From Prevotellaceae bacterium (GTDB lineage Bacteria; Bacteroidota; Bacteroidia; Bacteroidales; Bacteroidaceae): 34,584 nt of DNA. The position numbers were made by a program, and so were the translations under genes. The DNA is taken from the NCBI GenBank assembly GCA_028723455.1, contig JAQYEW010000006.1:1-34584 (forward strand), in the 5' to 3' direction. Within the stretch, counting starts at the first letter, position 1; each line of letters opens with the position of its first letter. Positions 8,736 to 16,446 of this stretch are shown here, piece by piece. The notes under the pieces are model-generated. The model saw only the letters and a list, made by a program, of their open reading frames with translations, was not told the DNA's origin and searched no databases.

Positions 8736-9734
8736 TTAACCGAAGAGTTTGATGCCCATGATCTGGCGCATCTCCTCCGTGCTTTGCTTGACGATTTCGC
8801 GCACCTTCTCCGCACCCTCGCAACGGACACGGTTCAGGTATGCCGTGTCGGCGTAGATTTCATTGTAGCGTTCGCGGATGGGGCGCGTAACTTGCAGCAC
8901 GTCCTCGGCAATCTGCTTTTTGAGGTCGCCATAGCGGATGTTGCAGTTGTTCCATGCGTCCAGGTAGAACTGTTGCACATCGGGCGCGCTAACCAGTTTG
9001 AGGAAAGTGAAGAGGTTCTGTACGGGTTCCGTGATGGGGCTGTTGGGCTCTTCGGGCGTCAGGCTGGTTACGGCCTTCTTGAACTTCTTGATTACCGTGG
9101 CATCGTCGTCGTTGATATAGATGCAGTTGCCCTCGCTCTTGCCCATTTTTCCGCTGCCGTCCAGGCCTGGCACCTTGACGGGTTCACCTTTAGCCACATA
9201 GGGGTGAGGCTCTACCAGGAAGTCCACGCCATAGAAATGATTGAAGCGGTTGGCAAAATTGCGTGCCATCTCCAGATGTTGCAGCTGGTCCTTGCCTACA
9301 GGCACGAAGTTGGCCTTGTGTTGCAGGATGTCGGCAGCCATCAGCACGGGGTAGGTGAGCAGGCCTGCGTTCACGTTATTGGGCTGCTGGCGTGCTTTGT
9401 CCTTAAAGGCTACGGTCTTTTCCAGTTCGCCCAGATAGGCGTGCATATTCAGTAAGGTATAGAACTCGCAGGTTTCGGGCACGTCGCTTTGTACGTAAAC
9501 GAGACATTGGTCGGGGTTCATACCCGCTGCCAGGTATTCGGCCAGGATGCTGCGCACGTTGTCGTTCAGCACCTTCGGGTCGGGCTTGGTGGTCAGGCTG
9601 TGATAGTCGGCGATGAAATAGCGACAGTCGTAGTCTTGTTGCATGTCCACGAAATTGCGCAAGGCGCCAAAGTAGTTGCCAAGGTGGAGGTGTCCGGTGG
9701 CGCGGATGCCACTCAGTACGATAGGTTTTGCCAT
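8736..9734 (-). CDS. trpS: Tryptophanyl-tRNA synthetase
   Basis: A class I aminoacyl-tRNA synthetase that charges tRNA-Trp with tryptophan in the cytoplasm. The 332-residue length is normal for bacterial TrpRS. The HIGH-type motif is HLHLG (15-19) and the KMSKS-type loop is KMGKS (196-200), with Gly replacing the first Ser, a substitution tolerated in this family. The GIRATGHLHLGNYFGAL start is characteristic. The gene is transcribed alone from a strong promoter at 9767-9797. A nested hairpin follows the stop. It marks the start of the GC-richer core chromosome next to the AT-rich RHS island. Confidence 0.97.
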   Translation of the reverse strand: MAKPIVLSGIRATGHLHLGNYFGALRNFVDMQQDYDCRYFIADYHSLTTKPDPKVLNDNVRSILAEYLAAGMNPDQCLVYVQSDVPETCEFYTLLNMHAYLGELEKTVAFKDKARQQPNNVNAGLLTYPVLMAADILQHKANFVPVGKDQLQHLEMARNFANRFNHFYGVDFLVEPHPYVAKGEPVKVPGLDGSGKMGKSEGNCIYINDDDATVIKKFKKAVTSLTPEEPNSPITEPVQNLFTFLKLVSAPDVQQFYLDAWNNCNIRYGDLKKQIAEDVLQVTRPIRERYNEIYADTAYLNRVRCEGAEKVREIVKQSTEEMRQIMGIKLFG

Positions 9735-9766
9735 ATATTATATAATGTGTTTTTCCAAAGTTTCCA

Positions 9767-9797
9767 CAAAGGTAGTGCAAAGCGAGTGAAAAGCAAA
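9767..9797 (-). promoter_or_regulatory. Promoter of trpS
   Basis: On the minus strand TTTG (9794-9797) and TACCTTTG (9767-9774) are separated by 19 bases, an exact match to the Bacteroidetes sigma-A consensus. It lies 33 bases upstream of the trpS ATG, which leaves a very short leader. Confidence 0.8.
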
Positions 9798-9971
9798 ATA
9801 TGCCTGCTTTAATTTTTCGTGGTGTTTTGATTTATAAGTTTACGGCCTTATTTGCTTACGGTTTATTCTTCCGTTTTGTCTTGTCCTTTCCGGTTGTAAC
9901 GAAAAGGGAAGAACGGACGGATTTCTGCTTGTGAAACGTCCCTTTCACACTTCCTAAATTCACCCTTTATT

Positions 9972-9996
9972 TACCTAATATAACTATAGTTAGGTA
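9972..9996. promoter_or_regulatory. Dyad operator candidate upstream of pflB
   Basis: Seven-base arms TACCTAA (9972-9978) and TTAGGTA (9990-9996) form an exact inverted repeat. Nested over it is a perfect 12-base palindrome, TAACTATAGTTA (9981-9992). The dyad abuts the -33 element of the pflB promoter, where a dimeric regulator could activate or block polymerase. Since pyruvate formate-lyase is oxygen-sensitive, a redox- or oxygen-linked regulator (Crp/Fnr class or other) is plausible but unproven. Confidence 0.5.
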
Positions 9997-10027
9997 TTGC
10001 TTGTTTCATGGGATTTGTTTACCTTTG
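9997..10027 (+). promoter_or_regulatory. Promoter of pflB
   Basis: TTG (9997-9999) and TACCTTTG (10020-10027) are spaced 20 bases apart, matching the Bacteroidetes -33/-7 pattern. The pflB ATG is 48 bases downstream. A strong dyad lies immediately upstream. Confidence 0.75.
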
Positions 10028-10075
10028 CACCTGGTAAAAAGAACGTTTAAAATCACATATAAATTTCCAACGACT

Positions 10076-12322
10076 ATGAAACAAGAGTGGAGAGGGTTCA
10101 AGGGAACCAAGTGGACGGACGAAGTGGACGTGCGCGACTTTATCCAGAACAACTACACTGCCTTCGAGGGCGACGAATCTTTCTTGGCAGGACCTACCGA
10201 GGCTACTGACAAGCTTTGGGGTCGTCTTCAGGAGCTTCAGCACGAGGAGCGTTCTAAGGGTGGCGTTTTGGATATGGAGACCGAGATTGTTAGCTCTATC
10301 ACTGCTTACGGCCCTGGTTTTATCGACGAGAATCTGAAGGATTTGGAGAAGGTGGTCGGTCTGCAGACCGACAAGCCCCTGAAGCGTGCCTTCATGCCCT
10401 ATGGCGGTATTAAGATGGCCGAGCAGGCTTGCACCACCTATGGCTATACTCCCAATCCCGAGTTGCATAAGATCTTTACCGACTATCACAAGACACATAA
10501 CGAGGGCGTGTTTGACGCCTATACCGAGGAGATGAAGCTCGTGCGCCACAACCATATCCTGACCGGTCTGCCCGATACCTATGGTCGTGGACGTATCGTA
10601 GGCGACTATCGCCGTGTGGCTCTTTACGGTATTGATTTCCTGATTCAGGAGAAGAAGAACGATTTGCTCTACATCGGCGACGGCACGATGACGGACGACG
10701 TGATCCGTCTGCGCGAGGAGGTCAGCATGCAGATCAAGGCCCTCAAGCAGATGAAGGTTCTGGGTGATATCTATGGCTTCGACATCTCTAAGCCCGCACA
10801 GAACGCCCGCGAGGCTGTTCAGTGGCTCTATCTGGGCTATCTGGCTGCCATCAAGACGCAGAACGGCGCTGCCATGTCTGTTGGCCGTGTTTCAACCTTC
10901 CTGGACATTTACATCCAGCGCGATTTGAACGAGGGAACGCTCACCGAGGCAGAGGCCCAGGAGCTCATCGACCACTTGGTGATGAAATTCCGTATGGTGA
11001 AGTTCGCCCGTATTCCTTCTTACAACCAGCTCTTCTCCGGCGACCCCGTTTGGGCAACGCTCGAAGTGGGCGGTTTGGGTCAGGACGGCCGTTCTATGGT
11101 AACGAAGAACGACTTCCGTTTCCTCCACACCCTGGAGAACATGGGTCCCTCGCCCGAGCCTAATCTCACCGTGCTTTATTCCAGCCGTCTGCCCAAGACC
11201 TTCAAGAAGTACGCCGCGAAGATTTCCGTTACTACCAGCTCTATCCAGTACGAGAACGATGACGTGATGCGTCCTGTCTGGGGTGATGACTACAGCATCT
11301 GCTGCTGCGTAAGCGCTACGCAAACGGGTAAGGAGATGCAGTTCTTCGGTGCGCGTGCCAACTTGGCGAAGTGCCTGCTGTACGCCATCAACGGTGGTGT
11401 GGATGCAAAGAGCCGCGAGCAGTGTGGCCCCGCTTACCGCCCCATTACCGGCGACAAGGTTACTTACGAAGAGTTCATGCCCCGGTTCATGGACATGATG
11501 GAATGGCTGGCAGGTGTGTACGTGAACACCCTGAACCTGATTCACTACATGCACGACAAGTATTTCTACGAGGCGGCAGAGCTGGCCCTCATCGATACCA
11601 ACTTGCGTCGCACATTCGCTACGGGTATCGCCGGCTTCAGCCACGTGGTTGACAGCATCAGCGCCATCAAGTACGCCGATGTGAATATCATTCGCGACGA
11701 GACGGGCTTCCCCATCGACTTCAAGACCGAAGGTGATTTCCCCCGCTACGGTAACGACGACGACCGTGCCGACGAGATTGCGGTATGGCTCTTGAAGACC
11801 TTCATGAATATGATCAAGAAGCACCACACCTATCGCAACTCTGAGCCTACGACCTCTATCCTTACCATCACCTCGAACGTGGTGTACGGTAAGTTCACGG
11901 GCGCTATGCCCGACGGCCGTCCCGCTGCCGCTCCTTTGGCACCCGGTGCCAACCCGAGCTACGGTGCGGAACAGAACGGTCTGCTGGCAAGCCTGAACTC
12001 ACTGACCAAACTCCCCTACGAGTATGCTTTGGACGGTATCTCGAATACGCAGACCATCAGCCCCAGTGCCCTCGGCCATAACGAGGAGGAGCAGGCCAAC
12101 ACGCTCGTTGGTGTGATGGACGGCTATTTCGACAAGGGTGCTCACCACTTGAACGTAAACGTCTTCGGTGTGGATAAGCTGATTGACGCGATGGAGCATC
12201 CCGAGAAGCCCGAGTACGCCAACTTCACCATCCGTGTGAGTGGCTATGCCGTGAAGTTCATCGACCTTACACGCGAGCAGCAGGAGGACGTTATCGCACG
12301 TCGTGCTCACGAGCGTATGTAA
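10076..12322 (+). CDS. pflB: Pyruvate formate-lyase (formate C-acetyltransferase)
   Basis: A glycyl-radical enzyme converting pyruvate and CoA to formate and acetyl-CoA under anaerobic conditions. The 748-residue length is normal. The catalytic cysteine pair lies in [11 protein letters not shown] (three consecutive Cys at 409-411; the pair is 410-411 by alignment with the usual CCVS). The glycyl-radical motif RVSGYAVKF near the C-terminus puts the radical Gly at 723. I chose the ATG at 10076, after the promoter; an in-frame ATG at 10001 lies upstream of the -7 element and cannot be in the transcript. The activating enzyme PflA and a formate channel are not in the window, so they must be encoded elsewhere. 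A strong terminator follows. Confidence 0.97.
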   Translation: MKQEWRGFKGTKWTDEVDVRDFIQNNYTAFEGDESFLAGPTEATDKLWGRLQELQHEERSKGGVLDMETEIVSSITAYGPGFIDENLKDLEKVVGLQTDKPLKRAFMPYGGIKMAEQACTTYGYTPNPELHKIFTDYHKTHNEGVFDAYTEEMKLVRHNHILTGLPDTYGRGRIVGDYRRVALYGIDFLIQEKKNDLLYIGDGTMTDDVIRLREEVSMQIKALKQMKVLGDIYGFDISKPAQNAREAVQWLYLGYLAAIKTQNGAAMSVGRVSTFLDIYIQRDLNEGTLTEAEAQELIDHLVMKFRMVKFARIPSYNQLFSGDPVWATLEVGGLGQDGRSMVTKNDFRFLHTLENMGPSPEPNLTVLYSSRLPKTFKKYAAKISVTTSSIQYENDDVMRPVWGDDYSICCCVSATQTGKEMQFFGARANLAKCLLYAINGGVDAKSREQCGPAYRPITGDKVTYEEFMPRFMDMMEWLAGVYVNTLNLIHYMHDKYFYEAAELALIDTNLRRTFATGIAGFSHVVDSISAIKYADVNIIRDETGFPIDFKTEGDFPRYGNDDDRADEIAVWLLKTFMNMIKKHHTYRNSEPTTSILTITSNVVYGKFTGAMPDGRPAAAPLAPGANPSYGAEQNGLLASLNSLTKLPYEYALDGISNTQTISPSALGHNEEEQANTLVGVMDGYFDKGAHHLNVNVFGVDKLIDAMEHPEKPEYANFTIRVSGYAVKFIDLTREQQEDVIARRAHERM

Positions 12323-12353
12323 TCAAGGATTCTACCCTTTTGTTTCGACACGG

Positions 12354-12391
12354 AAAAACCGAGGACACAATCTTGTGCCTCGGTTTTTTTT
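12354..12391 (+). terminator. Intrinsic terminator of pflB
   Basis: AAAAACCGAGG (12354-12364) and CACAA (12366-12370) pair with TTGTG (12373-12377) and CCTCGG (12378-12383), with one bulged A. A run of eight T follows (12384-12391). It lies about 30 bases after the pflB stop. Confidence 0.9.
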
Positions 12392-12427
12392 AAAGAAGAG
12401 ATTGTTTAATTCAAAAATGTTAGGATA

Positions 12428-12631
12428 ATGCCGGCACCTAAAATTGATTTTTCAGACCGGGAGGAGCGTTTGCAATACGTCCTGGAGAGATATAAATGTA
12501 TGGCTCCCCGTTGCGGCCATTGTGGCAGCTGCGGTATGCCCGACGAGCTGAGACCCGAGGAGGTCTTTGACGATTACATCGAGGGAAAGGTGGAGTTTGT
12601 TACGATTGCATCGAAATTGTACGACACTTAG
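12428..12631 (+). CDS. Small Cys-rich protein (CX4CX2CX2C)
   Basis: A 67-residue protein I cannot name. Its four cysteines, Cys24, Cys29, Cys32 and Cys35, lie in KCMAPRCGHCGSCG, a spacing that could bind zinc or an iron-sulfur cluster. The acidic second half (DELRPEEVFDDYIEGK) looks conserved and folded rather than random. There is no signal peptide. The ATG at 12428 is the only sensible start; an ATG at 12417 hits a stop at once. It follows pflB beyond a terminator, so it may be made by readthrough or from its own weak promoter. Its stop overlaps the stop of the opposite-strand lipoprotein gene by a few bases. A link to glycyl-radical or anaerobic metabolism is suggested only by position. 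Confidence 0.75.
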   Translation: MPAPKIDFSDREERLQYVLERYKCMAPRCGHCGSCGMPDELRPEEVFDDYIEGKVEFVTIASKLYDT

Positions 12632-13110
12632 AAATCCGGTTTCACGTCTCCGCGTAGCAGATAGCCTGGGTAGCCGGAAACCTTCAGGGTGTCTCCGGCA
12701 ATATCGTAGAAGAGAAAGATTTCGCTGTTCAGGGCTAAATATGTATAGAAACCCTTGAAGTCTTCTGTCCTGGCTACCGAAATGCGCCAATGCCCCGTGC
12801 GTTTGTCCTGCCAGGCTGTGGTCCAGTCCGTAAGCGTGGGCTCTCCCGATATGAACACGGTGTCTCGCTTGACGAATTTCTCCTCGGAGGACATGCTACC
12901 GTCCTCGTTGAGCCGATAGTGGCTGTAGAACAGGCGCGTGTCGGTCCGTACGATGCGGTGCCAGTCGCCGACCAGGAGTTTGTTGTACTTGGCCTGCACT
13001 TCCTTTTTCTTGGCGTGCAGCTCGGGGTCGGCCCATTGGGGCTCTTTGCTACAGGCGGTTGCCCAAAACATGCCGCTTAGCAAGGTGATTCCAATTCCGG
13101 TTTTTGTCAT
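12628..13110 (-). CDS. Probable lipoprotein, lipocalin-like
   Basis: A 160-residue exported protein. The N-terminus is a short hydrophobic signal (GIGITLLSGMFWATAC), and Cys20 is a likely lipidation site, although the lipobox (ATAC) lacks the usual Leu at -3. The mature part has LVGDWHRIVRTD and then alternating hydrophobic strands, a pattern seen in small lipocalin-like beta-barrels of Bacteroidetes lipoproteins. I know of no defined role. It is convergent with the Cys-rich gene (stops overlap at 12628-12631) and divergent from the mini-TPR gene, with an inverted repeat between the two at 13151-13169. Confidence 0.75.
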   Translation of the reverse strand: MTKTGIGITLLSGMFWATACSKEPQWADPELHAKKKEVQAKYNKLLVGDWHRIVRTDTRLFYSHYRLNEDGSMSSEEKFVKRDTVFISGEPTLTDWTTAWQDKRTGHWRISVARTEDFKGFYTYLALNSEIFLFYDIAGDTLKVSGYPGYLLRGDVKPDF

Positions 13111-13150
13111 GATGTATAAAGGTTATTTGTGTCATATAACGTGGTATTTG

Positions 13151-13169
13151 CCCCAAATATTGTTTGGGG
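13151..13169. promoter_or_regulatory. Inverted repeat between divergent genes
   Basis: CCCCAAA (13151-13157) and TTTGGGG (13163-13169) are exact inverted repeats with a 5-base centre. The element lies between the lipoprotein start (13110, minus) and the mini-TPR start (13205, plus), the right place for a shared operator. No matching -7 element could be assigned on either strand, so function is uncertain. Confidence 0.35.
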
Positions 13170-13204
13170 TTCATATTTCGTTTCTTTTTCTTAAATAATA
13201 CAGA

Positions 13205-13429
13205 ATGGATAAAGAACTTCTTCAGGCTGCCGTGGCAGCCATCACAGCAGCATTGGAACAAGATGCGCAGAACGCCACGCTCTTTCACGAGCGGGGCCGT
13301 CTGCGCTTTCAACTGGGCGACGAGGAAGGTGCCATGCAGGACTTGCGTAAGGCGCTGGAACTGAACCCTTCGATAGTCAGCGAACTGGCGAACGGAAGTT
13401 TCCAAGGGCAGATCGGCAAATGCCGCTGA
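13205..13429 (+). CDS. Mini-TPR protein
   Basis: A 74-residue soluble protein. Residues about 19-55 fit one tetratricopeptide repeat and its capping helix: ALEQDAQNATLFHERGRLRFQLGD, then EEGAMQDLRKALELNP. The rest is short. There is no signal peptide. Single-TPR proteins usually act as protein-binding adaptors, but no partner can be named. The ATG at 13205 gives an intact helix start; an out-of-frame ATG lies at 13164. It is convergent with the HpaII-like gene, and a strong bidirectional terminator separates them. Confidence 0.75.
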   Translation: MDKELLQAAVAAITAALEQDAQNATLFHERGRLRFQLGDEEGAMQDLRKALELNPSIVSELANGSFQGQIGKCR

Positions 13430-13450
13430 AAAAATAACGTAGTAAAAATA

Positions 13451-13516
13451 AAAAAACAAATACTTGTTTTGATCAAATCATCCCGTAGATTTTTTGAAAA
13501 CAAGTATTTGTTTTTT
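13451..13516. terminator. Bidirectional terminator with perfect 20-bp arms
   Basis: Arms at 13451-13470 and 13497-13516 are exact reverse complements: six A, CAAATACTTGTTTT on the left and its complement on the right, with a 26-base loop. An inner AAATC/GATTT pairing extends it. A-runs at one end and T-runs at the other give terminators in both directions. It serves the mini-TPR gene (plus) and the HpaII-like gene (minus, stop at 13519). Confidence 0.85.
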
Positions 13517-13518
13517 CC

Positions 13519-14619
13519 CTATCTCTTCGCCAAGCCGATTTTCAGGTTCAGCTTGAAGTAGTAGGCCCCGTTCTCGCGCTCCAGAAAACCGTAGTGCGCC
13601 TCTTGGGGCGATGCCAGTTCCAGGCGTGCGTGCGACAGGAGGTAATCGGCAAAATCCTGCTCACGCTGACGCGTGAAAAGCACGGGTTCGCTCTGCGGGC
13701 CGATAACGAGATAGGCGTCCAGCGGACTTTGTGCGCCCGTAAACTGTTTGGCGGGGCGCATTCCCCATGCCAGGGCAAGCAGGAGCTGACGCAGTTTGTA
13801 GCGGTAAAAGCCATGCTTCCTGACCAGTTCGTCCTTCATTTTCAGGGGATTTTGCTCCTGCATGATGGCAACGAGGTCCGTTACCTTGTTCGTGCCGTCC
13901 GCGTGCAGGGCGCGCAGCATGGCGCAAAGGATGCGTGGCAGATTGGTGTCCAGCATCAGGAGATTGGCGCGGAACACACGGTCGGCCACGTCGTTGTAGC
14001 GCAGCGTGCCGCCATGACTCTCGATGTACAGCATACGCCGTGCCACGTCGGCAGTCCCGTCCTCTTCGCCCAGGGCGTTTATCTTCTGAACGGCCGGCTG
14101 ACTGAAACGCACGCCTCCTTGTTCCAGCTTGAGGTTGGCTGTTCGTCCGCCGTCCAGCAGTGGCAGCCAAAGTCCCAGGGCGCTTTGTAACCGGACGCCC
14201 AGGAAGGGTGTCGAGGGATGAAAGAGGCGGATGTGGAAGGCGGTGCGGTCGTCCGTGCGGGCCTGCAGGTCGAAAATGTCGAGGGCATCCAAGAAGCCTT
14301 GCAGGCCGGTAATATCCACTTGCTCCGCTTCGGCGGCGCGATAGCGCTCCACAAGATAGGCTGCCGCTTGGGCGAAATCCTCCCGGGGGATGCGGATGTC
14401 GCCACGTGTGCTGTGATGAATGATTACCTCGCTGTCCGCCAGCTGATAGAGGCGTTCGCCGTCATGTTCTACACGGCGGATGGCATTCAGAGGCAAAGCC
14501 TCTCCGTCGGGCTTGCCCAAGGCGTTGCCCATGGCGATGCGCCCCTGGCCAAGGAGGTGGAAGAAGGCGTGCAGATGAGCCACCTCGGCACGCGAAACTT
14601 GTAGCGTCTCTTCGTTCAT
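13519..14619 (-). CDS. HpaII-family restriction endonuclease homologue, possibly inactive
   Basis: A 366-residue protein resembling type II HpaII-type endonucleases (CCGG cutters) along its length: AFFHLLGQGRI near the start, FLGVRLQSALG in the middle, then PLLDGGRTANL, LDTNLPRILCAML, KHGFYRYKLRQLLLALAWGMRP and the ending GAYYFKLNLKIG. In family members I remember, the middle motif reads close to GFSIKSQLG, whose Lys looks like the catalytic residue; here it aligns with Gln. The usual acidic GEWSE-like start is AEVAH here. I infer loss or change of nuclease activity. No methyltransferase lies beside it, and CCGG is common in the window (for example at 10563). Base use matches its neighbours, so it is not a recent arrival. 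The family call rests on remembered motifs. Confidence 0.7.
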   Translation of the reverse strand: MNEETLQVSRAEVAHLHAFFHLLGQGRIAMGNALGKPDGEALPLNAIRRVEHDGERLYQLADSEVIIHHSTRGDIRIPREDFAQAAAYLVERYRAAEAEQVDITGLQGFLDALDIFDLQARTDDRTAFHIRLFHPSTPFLGVRLQSALGLWLPLLDGGRTANLKLEQGGVRFSQPAVQKINALGEEDGTADVARRMLYIESHGGTLRYNDVADRVFRANLLMLDTNLPRILCAMLRALHADGTNKVTDLVAIMQEQNPLKMKDELVRKHGFYRYKLRQLLLALAWGMRPAKQFTGAQSPLDAYLVIGPQSEPVLFTRQREQDFADYLLSHARLELASPQEAHYGFLERENGAYYFKLNLKIGLAKR

Positions 14620-14649
14620 TACTTTCGTTATCTTATGTTATATTCCCGG

Positions 14650-14657
14650 CAAAGGTA
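14650..14657 (-). promoter_or_regulatory. -7 element for the HpaII-like gene
   Basis: On the minus strand this reads TACCTTTG, an exact Bacteroidetes -7 element, 30 bases from the ATG. A -33 element at the right distance is not clear. It sits back to back with the slyD -7 element, so the two transcripts share one short intergenic region. Confidence 0.55.
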
Positions 14658-14679
14658 GGCATAATTCAACAAAAATCAT

Positions 14680-14687
14680 TATCTTTG
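14680..14687 (+). promoter_or_regulatory. -7 element for slyD/aroC
   Basis: TATCTTTG matches TAnnTTTG and lies 40 bases before the slyD ATG. No clear -33 TTTG is visible. Confidence 0.55.
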
Positions 14688-14727
14688 TACTTTCTACTAT
14701 CAAAATACTTTTTTAAAAAACAAGAAT

Positions 14728-15321
14728 ATGAGCGACAACAAATACATTGCGGTTAGTTACCGTCTGGAAACCGAGCGCGAGGGTGCCGGGCGTATGCTGA
14801 CCGAAGAGGCCACTGCAGAGCATCCTTTTGTGTTCATCACGGGCATGGGTCTGGCCCTGGATGCTTTCGAGGCCCGGATCGGCAGCCTGAACGAAGGCGA
14901 CGAGTTCAGTTTCAGCCTGCAACCCGAGGACGGTTACGGCCCTTACTTCCAGGAGGCCGTGCAGACCTTGCCCGCCAGCGTCTTTGAAATGGACGGCAAA
15001 ATCGACGAGGCATATATCTACGAGGGTGCGGTAGTACCTTTGCAGAACGCCGAGGGCGAGCGTTTCAACGGCACCATCTCTCAGATTACGCCCACGGAGA
15101 TTACCGTGGACCTGAACCATCCCTTGGCCGGCCGCACGCTTCACTTCGCGGGCCGCGTTGAGGTGAGCCGTGAAGCCACGATTGAGGAAATGCAGCAGGC
15201 TGCCCAGCAGTTGAGCGGCTGCGGTGGCGGTTGCGGTGATTGCGGCGGCGGCTGTGGCGGCGGTTGCGAGAGCGAGGGCGGTTGCGAGAGCGGTGGCTGT
15301 GGCGGTTGTTGCAGCAAATAA
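14728..15321 (+). CDS. slyD: SlyD-like FKBP peptidyl-prolyl isomerase with Cys-only metal tail
   Basis: A 197-residue FKBP-type prolyl isomerase and chaperone of the SlyD class. The FKBP core carries an inserted IF/flap domain (about 70-125), between FITGMGLALDAFEARIGSLNEGDEFSF and the LNHPLAGRTLHF motif. From about 164 a Gly/Cys-rich tail holds nine cysteines in CxxxC and CxxC patterns with no histidine. In Escherichia coli the tail binds nickel and other metals using Cys and His; the Cys-only tail here suggests thiophilic metals such as Zn or Cu. It is followed by aroC after 24 bases and probably shares its transcript. Confidence 0.92.
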   Translation: MSDNKYIAVSYRLETEREGAGRMLTEEATAEHPFVFITGMGLALDAFEARIGSLNEGDEFSFSLQPEDGYGPYFQEAVQTLPASVFEMDGKIDEAYIYEGAVVPLQNAEGERFNGTISQITPTEITVDLNHPLAGRTLHFAGRVEVSREATIEEMQQAAQQLSGCGGGCGDCGGGCGGGCESEGGCESGGCGGCCSK

Positions 15322-15345
15322 TTTATTTCTGAACATTGTTGGCAC

Positions 15346-16422
15346 ATGAACACCTTTGGTAAGATTTTCCGGCTGACCACTTTTGGCGAGAGTCATGGGG
15401 AGGCTGTGGGCGGCGTGGTGGACGGCATGCCTGCGGGCATAGCGATAGACGCCGAATTTGTCCAGCGCCAGTTGGATCGCCGGCGTCCCGGACAAAGCCT
15501 GCTGACCACAGCGCGCAAGGAAGCTGACCGTGTGGAATTCCTCTCGGGCATCTTCGAGGGCAAGACGACGGGGCATCCCATTGGATTCATCGTGCGTAAC
15601 GAGAACCAGCACAGCCAGGACTACGAGAACATGCGCGATGTGTTCCGTCCTTCGCATGCGGATTACACCTACAGTCAGAAATATGGTGTGCGTGACCATC
15701 GTGGCGGCGGACGTTCCTCGGCACGCGAAACCATCTGCCGCGTGGTGGGTGGTGCGTTGGCGATGTTATGCCTGCGCCAGTTGGGCATCAGCGTCGAGGC
15801 CTATACGCAACAGGTGGGGCACATTGCCCTCCCCGGGGATTACACGGACTATGACCTTTCCCAACGCGAACTCAATCCTGTGCGCTGCCCCGATGCCAAG
15901 GTGGCGGAGCAGATGGGTGAACTCATCTGGCAGGTGAAGGGCGAGGGAGACACCATTGGCGGTGTCATCGCCTGTGTCGTGAAGGGTTGCCCCGTGGGTT
16001 TGGGCGACCCCTCGTTTGGCAAGCTGCATGCCCTTTTGGGTGCGGCCATGCTGAGCATCAACGCCGTCAAGGGCTTTGAATACGGGCGTGGCTTCCAGGG
16101 CTTGCACGAACGTGGCAGTCAGCAGAACGATTGCTTCATCCCCGACGGCCAGGGCGGCATCACCACAAGCAGCAACCGCAGTGGCGGTATCCAGGGCGGC
16201 ATCAGCAATGGCCGGGATATTTATTTCCGCGTGGCCTTCAAACCCGTGGCAACGTTGCTGATGGAGCAGACCACCGTGGACAAGGCGGGCAATGCCACTA
16301 CGCTGCGTGCCCGTGGACGCCATGATGCCTGTGTGCTGCCCCGTGCCGTGCCCATCGTGGAGGCAATGACAGCGATGGTGTTGCTGGACTGCTATCTGAG
16401 GAACAAGACAATATCCCTGTAA
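15346..16422 (+). CDS. aroC: Chorismate synthase
   Basis: Catalyses the last step of the shikimate pathway, 5-enolpyruvylshikimate 3-phosphate to chorismate, using reduced flavin. The 358-residue length is normal. GESHG at 14-18, the [16 protein letters not shown] block (about 114-129) and [18 protein letters not shown] near the end are the family signatures. It sits 24 bases after slyD and 24 bases before a secreted hydrolase, probably in one transcript. No other aromatic-pathway genes are adjacent. Confidence 0.97.
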   Translation: MNTFGKIFRLTTFGESHGEAVGGVVDGMPAGIAIDAEFVQRQLDRRRPGQSLLTTARKEADRVEFLSGIFEGKTTGHPIGFIVRNENQHSQDYENMRDVFRPSHADYTYSQKYGVRDHRGGGRSSARETICRVVGGALAMLCLRQLGISVEAYTQQVGHIALPGDYTDYDLSQRELNPVRCPDAKVAEQMGELIWQVKGEGDTIGGVIACVVKGCPVGLGDPSFGKLHALLGAAMLSINAVKGFEYGRGFQGLHERGSQQNDCFIPDGQGGITTSSNRSGGIQGGISNGRDIYFRVAFKPVATLLMEQTTVDKAGNATTLRARGRHDACVLPRAVPIVEAMTAMVLLDCYLRNKTISL

Positions 16423-16446
16423 CATATAATATAAGATACCAAAAGA

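Noticed and set aside
8463-9455. Plus-strand open frame of 330 codons
   Set aside because: It lies mostly antisense to trpS, whose protein is unmistakable; the part outside is AT-rich noise with no family features.
10001-10075. Upstream start for pflB
   Set aside because: The ATG at 10001 lies within the promoter, upstream of the -7 box at 10020-10027, so it would not be in the message; the family start is at 10076.
15208-15318. Tandem repeat or CRISPR-like array in the GC-rich tail of slyD
   Set aside because: The periodicity follows Gly and Cys codons in an intact frame; there are no spacers.
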